64,000 nucleotides of DNA, from assembly GCF_019320115.1 (NCBI RefSeq), contig NC_089581.1:96009316-96073315 (forward strand), read 5' to 3'. This stretch comes from Miscanthus floridulus (Eukaryota; Streptophyta; Magnoliopsida; Poales; Poaceae). The notes beneath the pieces are model-generated. The model worked only from the letters and a program-made list of their open reading frames with translations, had not been told where the DNA came from and ran no database searches. The stretch's first letter is position 1; each line of letters starts with the position of its first letter. This document shows positions 56,660-64,000 of this stretch, piece after piece. Made by a program: the position numbers and the translations under genes.

Positions 56660-59600
56660 TTATTCAGCCAGCTAAGTGTTAGGCTACGTTTAACATGACA
56701 TGAGGACGTATAGCGTATCGGTCCTTAAACAACACAGACATAGTCACTATGTCCAACCCTACACAAGACTCCACTTGGTCTTAATTCATTATTAACATGG
56801 TTCTTTTCCACGATAGCAAATATAGCCAACCGTGATCCACCTCATCCTAAAGCTCGTAGGTGACAGGAAATCACCTGACATCTACCTCAATAAGCATGGC
56901 TAAGCATTTAACTCGTTCCTAAACTTAAATAGGATTCAAGTGCGATACCTGGACAAGGATAGATATATAATGCAACAATTGGTTCCAACCAATTCCTATA
57001 CTTAATGCATCATCAACAATAAGAGATACTCAAGATATTTGTAAAAACATGGGTGACTTAATATGCTCTGGGGCTTGCCTTTCAGGAAAGAGGAAGGACA
57101 GTGGTCAGGGCACTCAGGCAACTCCTCCACGGTGGCTGCTTCATCGATTTCCTGCACCTCGGGCTCCTCCTCCTAGCTCGCTCCCTTGAACTCCAAAAGC
57201 ATCACTCCCTCTGGCACACCTATTGCATGTATGCGCAAGATAAATATCATGGATGCATATGAACGAAGTTAGAAATGCTCGGGGAATGCACATGCTTACT
57301 GTAGTCCGCATTTTCCGACTTAAGCTCTATTCAAATCACTTTAACTTACCAAGTTTATACAATCTAATGTACAATTGCTTATCTTCAGTTAATGACCTAG
57401 CACCTGCACCTCAGAATGTTCTCAAGTTAGGCTAGCACCTAAACAATCAACAAGAACATCACAACAGAGCACACACCCAATCATTCATATTTTAGCAAAA
57501 CAGGAACTTATATAGCGGTACAGTAAACTGACCAAAACTGGAGATATCCAAATCGAAAAGATAGGCCACAAGATAATTTGGAAAGCTTATGAAATTGCCT
57601 ACAATTCATTTTCAAACCTCAAGGCATGATTCCAAGATTTACCAGGTCGAATTTACAGAACCACATAATCAGGTCCAACAAGACAGAGAGCAAGCAAAAC
57701 TGTGATCTAACTTTGAACGATTGTAGCTCCTAAACTACTAGGCCAATTGCCACCAAATTTTGACAGGAGCTAGATACATAAGTTATCTACAACTTTTGTA
57801 TTCACCACATTCCCAGCAAACCAAAATATTAAGGGGAACTTTGTAAAGTCCCGAGAACTATCTAGAAAGACATAATGCCAGGAAATATTTATTAACTTAT
57901 GTGGCAAACAAATAATTGGACAAACCAACTTTACTCACTTATCACACATATCACAAGAACACCAGAAAGTAAAGTGTTCACCACCAATTCATTTCTTTTA
58001 ATGGCTTTCTTAATTTATTTAATTAATTAAGAGAAATGATAAACATATATGAGAACTACACCATTTAATCTACAAAAATTATAGTAGGTACTACATGCTC
58101 CAAGTAGACTACTATAAAAATTTCACATCATTTGAGCAAGTATAACATCCTACACAAAAATGACAAGACATAAAAGCTTAAAATAACATAATTAGGAAAC
58201 CCGAGTGAAAAGTGTCAAGCAACAGATTTTATATTTTTCCTAGCATCCTTAAGGTACTAGGACATCCCCCACAAAATTTCATGGTCATTGGGTTCATAGA
58301 TAAATTACAAAAATTCACACAAGGATCATTCAATGATAAAAGGAAAATCAATAACTCAAAAACCATACATGCAATGACTCTCAAATTTTTACCAGAGCTT
58401 CTACTAAGCAAGAAGAGCTCACCAACAAAATTTCATAATTTTTGGAGCATAGGAACTCAAGATATAATTTAAACAAATTTGCATGCATTTAAAAACACAT
58501 TTCAAGTTTCAATTTAATTCATCCAAAACTTCCACTGCAAGTGTTCATGTTATATTTTTCCTAAATACTACACTTCACTATGATCCTAACAAAATTGGAA
58601 CCACCAATTTGGATCCACCAAACTCTAGATATAGATTTTACAAAATAGCATCAAAACTAGAAATAATTGAACTAGCTTTTGAATACACAGTCACTGTCAG
58701 GCGGGGTCCACATGTCAGCTGGGCCTGCATGGCAGTGAGGCAAAAATAGAGCACGGTGGTTCGCTCGACGGGGACCGGTGAAGCTCACCGGCGGTGGCGT
58801 CTCCGGCGACGATGATGGCACCAACGTGACCGCCTCGACCTCCCACGTCGATTGGTACCCTAACCTCAATCTCTATCGACCCCTAAGCACTCTAGCCATG
58901 GAGCTCGGTGGCTCAGCCATGGCGCATGGCGGCGCGTGGCCATGTTCAGGCCTGACCAGACCGGCGGGGATGGTAACATCATCATACGAGCATCAGTGAG
59001 TGACGGAGAAGACAAGACAAAAGCTAAGGAAGGAAAAGGAGAGCAGTGCGGTGCTGGCCACGACGAGCGCCACTCCGACGAGGTCCGGACGGCGGCAGAA
59101 AGCTAAATGTGGCCACTACCTCGATTCATCGGCCCAATGGCGTGATGGATGAGCTAGAGGAGGCGACGGTGGAGCTATGGGCTAACTGAAGACGGCGATT
59201 ATGTGGTGGTGAGTGAGCTAGGCGATGGCGCTTGCTCGGTGTCGATGGCGGAGCTGGCGCGCTGCCGCCGCCGCTGCTGCTATGAGCGGAGGAGGCGAAG
59301 GAGAGTGAATGAGAGTGAGGAGGGTGGGCAGGAGGACACGGCTTCAAGTAGAGGACACTGAGCAGTGGTGCCTGGCTAGCCATGGCACGTGGCAGCAACG
59401 CGGCGGCAGAGCTCTACTGCCGGTCGGTCAATGTAGCAGGTCTGAAATTCCGATTCAGTTACCAAACGTGCCGACTGATAGCACCATTTCCCCGATCCAT
59501 AACTTCCAAACCGTGAAGATCCAGGCTCTAGTGCAATTGTCAAAGCGGGAGATCTACATGAGGGCTACAACTTTGCCAATTGGAGCTTGAGTTGATTCGG

Positions 59601-60314
59601 CTTGGTTAGGGAGTTACAAGGCTCACAAGTTGGGTACAGAAAACTGAAACTCGGTTTTATGACTTAGAATATTTCAGTCTCCAATTGAACCACAAAACTG
59701 ACTTGTGGGTCCCTTTAGAGCATGTTCTACACATTTTCATGACTTGGCTCCTAAACAAAGTTTGTTCCTTATAAAATTTTCTACAACTTTGCTTTAGGTT
59801 GCTCAGCCAAGCAAACAATCTAAGCTATACTTTTTAAATAGTCAAACTCAGGAGCTCTAGGGGTCCACAATAGTCAAACCATGACTTGAAAACCTAATTA
59901 GGAAAAATGATGAATATGAACATTGTTCCTAATGAAATTCTAAGTATAACTAAGTTGCTTAAGAGAATAATTAGCCACACCACACATTGGTCACACCAAA
60001 ATCAAGCATCACATATATTGAAACAAGGAAAAACAAGTGACTTTGTTACTTCTGTTTCAAAACCATGTTTCATGTGTTTCATGAGTTTGTGGCATTGTAA
60101 AAGCTAACCATGTTTCACTAAAGTGAGTTGCACATGTTGCACTTGAGTGTGACCCCCTATTCATTTCCCAAAATAATCACACATGAAATGTACAATATGT
60201 TGCAATGTTTCAAAAGCATGTTTCAGACAATTCTAAACTCATGAATGGATGAATGATGCTCATGTTTATGAAATGCAAGTGCAAATGTGGAAGCCAAACA
60301 CCTGGGGTGTTATA
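56660..60314 (-). mobile_element. Chromovirus 3' LTR, proximal part
   Basis: Continues the LTR from 43984. On the minus strand it begins TATAACACCCCAGG (TG decayed to TA) directly after a purine tract. Open frames in the GC-rich patch at 58700-59450 are part of the LTR and show no protein family. Confidence 0.75.
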
Positions 60315-60330
60315 GCCTTCCCCCCTTATA
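60315..60330 (-). promoter_or_regulatory. Polypurine tract of the chromovirus
   Basis: TAAGGGGGGAAGGC on the minus strand adjoins the LTR start and would prime plus-strand cDNA synthesis. Confidence 0.75.
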
Positions 60331-60360
60331 AAAATCTCATCCCGAGATTTGACAAGCGTA

Positions 60361-60729
60361 TCATTGTTGATAGAATTCCTTATAACCGTCCCTCAAATAA
60401 TCTTCTCTTTCCCACATTGCATCGCGTTCACTACCCCAATTACTCCATATGACCTTGTAAAACTTGACCACCTGACTCTGAGTCACTCGCTCCCAAGTGT
60501 CAATTACTCGGACCAGTTTTTCTTCAAAAGTCAAATCAGATTTTAACTCGATATCCCTCAGTGGAACTCTCTCTTCAGGGACGCGAAGACATTTCTTCAA
60601 CTGGGATACATGAAAGACATTGAAGATAGCACTCATCTCAGGAGGTAATTGGATCTTGTATGCTACCTTACCACTTTGTCCAATGATTTCAAATGGACTG
60701 ACATATCTCAGCGCAAGCTTTCGCTTCAC
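60361..60729 (-). pseudogene. Chromovirus integrase C-terminus with chromodomain
   Basis: Ends the polyprotein. Integrase tail: LRYVSPFEIIGQSGKVAYKI and FNVFHVSQLKKCL. Chromodomain: VIDTWERVTQSQVVKFYKVI, then SNWGSERDAMWEREDYL. This combination defines the Tekay/Del branch of chromoviruses; the chromodomain targets integration to particular chromatin. It is open from 60729 to the stop at 60361, but separated from the integrase core by stops between 60730 and 60829. Confidence 0.88.
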
Positions 60730-60828
60730 ACCAAAGCATTGGACACTCTTTATGGGTGAGACTTTCAGATAAATGAAGTCTCCAACTTCGAACTCAATAG
60801 GTTTTCTACGATGATCAGCATAACTTTT

Positions 60829-61533
60829 CTACCTAGCTTGAGCTATGGCCATATGGGTTTGGATAGTACGGACTTGTTCTTCAGCTTCTTGAACAAAATC
60901 AATTCCATAATATCTCCTTTCACTGGCTTCAACCCAATTCATCGGGGTTCTACACTTCTGGCCGTACAAAGCTTCAAATGGTGCCATCTTGATACTCTCT
61001 TGATAACTATTATTGTAAGAGAATTCAGCTAGGGGCAACCACTTTTCCCATGAACCCTTAGCCGAGATGACACATGCTCTCAACATATCTTCTAAGATTT
61101 GATTCACTCGCTCAGTTTGCCCATTGGTTTGCGGATGATAGGCAGAGCTTCTTACTAACTTAGTTCCTAATAATCCGTGTAAGTGCTCCCAAAAGCGAGC
61201 AGTGAACTGTGGTCCTCTATCAGAGACAATAGTGCAAGGTATCCCATGAAATCGGACTATCTGATTAAAGTACAACTCCGCATAGTCAGTTGGACGAAAA
61301 TCTATGCGAACAGGAATGAAGTGTGCAGACTTGGTCAGACGATCTACAATCACCCAAATGGAGTTAAAATTCCTTCGAGTAGTAGGGAGTCCAACAATAA
61401 AATCCATACTTATCTCCTCCCATTTCCAACCTAGAATAGAGAGTGGCTGAAGCAATCTAGCTTTCATGTGCACCGCTTTGACTCGACAACAAGTGTCACA
61501 CCTAGCCACATAAGCGGCTATCTCTTTCTTCAT
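60829..61533 (-). pseudogene. Chromovirus integrase core
   Basis: A 234-codon open frame. It carries the end of the zinc finger (CDTCCRVK), then the DDE core: EISMDFIVGLP (first Asp), TIVSDRGPQFTARFW (second Asp) and HPQTNGQTERVNQILEDML (Glu). All three catalytic residues are present. The start is joined out of frame to the RNase H segment: a T-run near 61545 shifts the frame at the RFFGG position. Confidence 0.88.
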
Positions 61534-62390
61534 TTTGGTCCACCAAAAAAGCGAGGCTTCAAATCATGATACATTTTGCTACTACTAGGATGAATAGACA
61601 ATTTCGAGGAATGTACTTCGGATAGGATTTGATTTCTAAACTCTCTATCTTTAGGAACCACTAACCTATCCTTAAACCATAACACGTCATTCTCATCTAC
61701 CCAAAAATGCTTGGTTTCTTGCTCTTTCATCTTGCGCTTGATGTGGAACACACCTGGATTTGTCTTCTGTAGCTCAATAATTCGACTCTGTAGAGTACAA
61801 CTGACAGTGATATTGTGAAGGACTATAGGATGTAGGAGTTTTGACAAATGGAAGTCACTTTCAATCAAAGAGTGGCAATGAGATTTCCTGCTCAAGGCAT
61901 CCGCAACGACGTTTGCCTTGCTAGGATGATAGTGCACTTGAAGGTTATAATCCTTGATCAACTCTAGCCATCTTCTCTAATGCATATTCAACTCAGGTTG
62001 AGTGAAGATGTACTTAAGACTTTTATGATTAGTGTAGATGTTGCACACATTGCCGAGCAAATAATGTCTCTAGGCCTTCAAAGCATGAACAACTGCAGCA
62101 AGTTCTAAGTCATGCGTCGGATAATTCACCTCATGCTTCCGGAGTTGGCGAGAGGTATAAGCAATGACTCTACCCTCCTGCATAAGAACACCTCCTAAAC
62201 CTATCCCGGATGCATCGCAAAACACATCAAAAGGTTTCTCAATATCCGGTTGTGCCAGAACCAGAACCAAAGTTAGAAGGGTTCATAGGGTGTGAAAAGC
62301 CATATCACACTCGGAAGTCCAGACAAACCTCATGTCTTTTTGTAGCAACCGAGTCATGGGCTTGGCTATTTTAGAGAAATCCGAGATGAA
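61530..62390 (-). pseudogene. Chromovirus RNase H and connection
   Basis: [14 protein letters not shown] (first Asp), [14 protein letters not shown] (Glu), then NHKSLKYI and HPSKANVVADALSRKS near 61900. Downstream is the spacer VPKDREFRNQILSEVHSS and HPSSSKMYHDLKPRF, leading to the integrase zinc finger. Stops: TAG for Trp at 62070-62072 (HALKA-stop-RHYL) and TAG for Gln near 61979. Confidence 0.85.
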
Positions 62391-62399
62391 GCGACAATA

Positions 62400-63371
62400 T
62401 TAGCCAGCCAACCCTAGAAAACTCTGAACCTTATGCACCGAGATTGGAGCCTTCCAGTCCAACACTTCTTGTACCTTGGTGGGATCCACCATAATTCCAC
62501 CATTGGACAACACGTGTCCTAGAAAAGGTACCTCACGTAGCCAGAATTCACACTTGCTGAACTTTGTATAAAGCTTGTGTTCCCGCAATCTAGTGAGAAC
62601 CACACACAAATGTTCAACATGATCTTTTTCATTCTTAGAATAGACCAGGATATCATCTATAAATACCACCACAAATTTGTCCAACTCGGGCATAAACACC
62701 GAATTCATAAAATACATAAAGTGTGGGGGGGCATTGGTCAATCCAAAAGACATAACCAGATACTTATACAGACCGTATCTTGTAGAGAATGCAGTTTTTG
62801 GAACATCCTTAGGCCGAATTTTGATTTGATGATAACTAGATCTCAAATCAATCTTGGAAAAGACTTTTGCTTTAGACAACTGATCAAATAAGATATCTAT
62901 GCATGGCAGAGGGTACTTATTCTTGATTGTGACTGCATTCAAAGGCCTATAATCTACACACATGTGTAAGGATTGATCCTTCTTTACAAAGATAGCTGGG
63001 CACCCCCACGGAGACGAACTAGGATGGATAAGGCCTTTCATTAGAAGTTCATTCAACTGGGTCTTAAGTCTGGCTAGTTCATTGGGAGGCATTCTATAAG
63101 GCCTTCTAGAGATGGGCGCTGTACCAGGTAGCAACTCTATCTTGAACTCCACGTCCCGATCTAGGGGCAATCTGGGTAAATCATCGAGAAAAACATCTAG
63201 AAAATCACACACGATAGGGATGTCTGCCATAACCTTTGCTCGCACCGCATTAGCCGCACAAGAAAGATTAATGTCCCTGGGTAGGTGTACTAGAAAACCT
63301 TCCTGATTACAAGGATCTCTGAGCATTACTACTCTAGTCGATGTATCAATAAGCACTCCATGACTGCTCAT
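62400..63371 (-). pseudogene. Chromovirus reverse transcriptase
   Basis: A 323-codon frame: [88 protein letters not shown] (first Asp) and [17 protein letters not shown] (DD pair), then [10 protein letters not shown] and SFLGLAG. All catalytic residues are intact. It is cut from the protease by TAG at 63372-63374 in place of Trp (GMN-stop-MSSHG) and from RNase H by a stop after LAG. Confidence 0.9.
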
Positions 63372-63650
63372 CTAGTTCATTCCCAATATCACATCGATAC
63401 CCAACCCCGGTAAAACTACTAGATCAACCTGATAACTTCGCCCCTCTGTCTCAAATTGCACATCCCCAACTATAAGCTTGGTTGAGATAGTACCACTGGC
63501 AGCCCTAATATAATAACCCTCACCCTCAACAGTGTATGTTTTCTGCATAAACTTGGATACAAATGCAGGACTAATAAAAGAATGCGAAGCACCCGAATCA
63601 AATAGTACAACTGCGGGGTGTTGATCCACCAGAAACTTACCACCGTTACT
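63372..63650 (-). pseudogene. Chromovirus aspartic protease
   Basis: VVLFDSGASHSFISPAFV holds the DSGA active site; the domain ends VLPGLGIDVILGMN. Continuous with the RT except for the single TAG. Confidence 0.85.
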
Positions 63651-64000
63651 ACCTCTCCTGATGGAATATCAGCAATATTAGTGTGGTTCACCTACCCCTG
63701 ATGGCCACCTTGGTAGTTATTCTTCTTAGGGTAAGGACACTCCCTTGCCCAGTGACCGGTCTTGTTGCAGTTCCAGCATGACATGTTGCTTGGAGGATCC
63801 TTGGAACTGCCTTGACTGGTAGTGCCCTTGGGAAGAGCAACTATAAAAGCCTTGCAAAATCCAATCCTGCCTGGATTCTTCTTTTACGATGGGCAAAACT
63901 TTGCAGCTGATGCCAGAGGATGGAATGGAGCCCTTTGTGTGACTGGAGCCTTAGATTGTGAGGCACCCACCTCATAGGCCCTCTTACGATTCTTCGAAGC
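63651..64000 (-). pseudogene. Chromovirus gag end with CCHC zinc knuckle, continues beyond window
   Basis: The knuckle CWNCNKTGHWAREC is encoded at 63737-63778, followed by YPKKNNYQGG and a TAG replacing Gln near 63692. The rest of gag and the 5' LTR lie outside the window. Confidence 0.8.

Noticed and set aside
58483..59590. Short ORFs between Tat and chromovirus coding regions
   Set aside because: They lie within the 4.7-kb chromovirus LTR and show no protein family.

Overview
This window is nuclear DNA from a grass, most likely a panicoid or Andropogoneae-type genome. The evidence is CACTA (En/Spm) elements with TTTGCCGAGTGCC-type subterminal repeats, Tourist- and hAT-like MITEs, a T-tailed tRNA-derived SINE, Tat/Retand and Tekay-type Ty3 elements, and a GC-rich first exon followed by AT-rich introns. 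Species cannot be fixed from sequence alone. Nearly all of the 64 kb is transposon-derived; I see one intact host gene and one decayed host gene.

Layout. 1-984 is the right end of a CACTA element. 985-3142 has no recognisable gene. 3143-3756 is a small decayed CACTA-like repeat with a MITE inside. 3880-4378 is a 5'-truncated LINE tail, split at its 3' end by a 4.2-kb CACTA (4379-8581, TSD TCT) that carries a broken TNP1-type gene. 9667-11034 is an F-box gene with two frameshifts. 11407-16904 is a TSD-flanked (ATT) non-autonomous CACTA that has captured host gene fragments: exons of NRPE1 (largest subunit of RNA polymerase V), the last exons of a CID-type RNA-binding protein gene, and an unidentified spliced fragment. 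18303-18585 is a SINE with a 15-bp TSD. 19260-29665 is a nested stack: an outer CACTA, a second CACTA (19494-27377, TSD ATT) and inside that a 6.3-kb solo LTR (19892-26169, TSD CCGGC). 29670-33151 is a truncated Ty1/copia element (gag plus 5' LTR, minus strand).

The intact gene runs on the minus strand from 38984 to 33860. It encodes a 359-aa alpha/beta hydrolase of the monoacylglycerol lipase / caffeoylshikimate esterase family in 8 exons, all with GT-AG introns and preserved frame. Its 2.5-kb first intron contains a 1.65-kb A-tailed retroposon with a 13-bp TSD and a Tourist-like MITE. A second MITE lies just upstream of the gene.

40075-41972 is a copia-type solo LTR. From 42902 to the right edge lies a minus-strand Tekay-type chromovirus (CCHC, PR, RT, RH, IN, chromodomain). 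Its 4.7-kb 3' LTR is interrupted by a complete 12.7-kb Tat-lineage Ty3 element (43985-56654, TSD ATGAG, two 473-bp LTRs) with an archaeal-type second RNase H and a long antisense ORF region between pol and the 3' LTR. Nonsense codons in these transposon genes are mostly TAG replacing Trp or Gln codons, as expected from C-to-T decay of methylated DNA.
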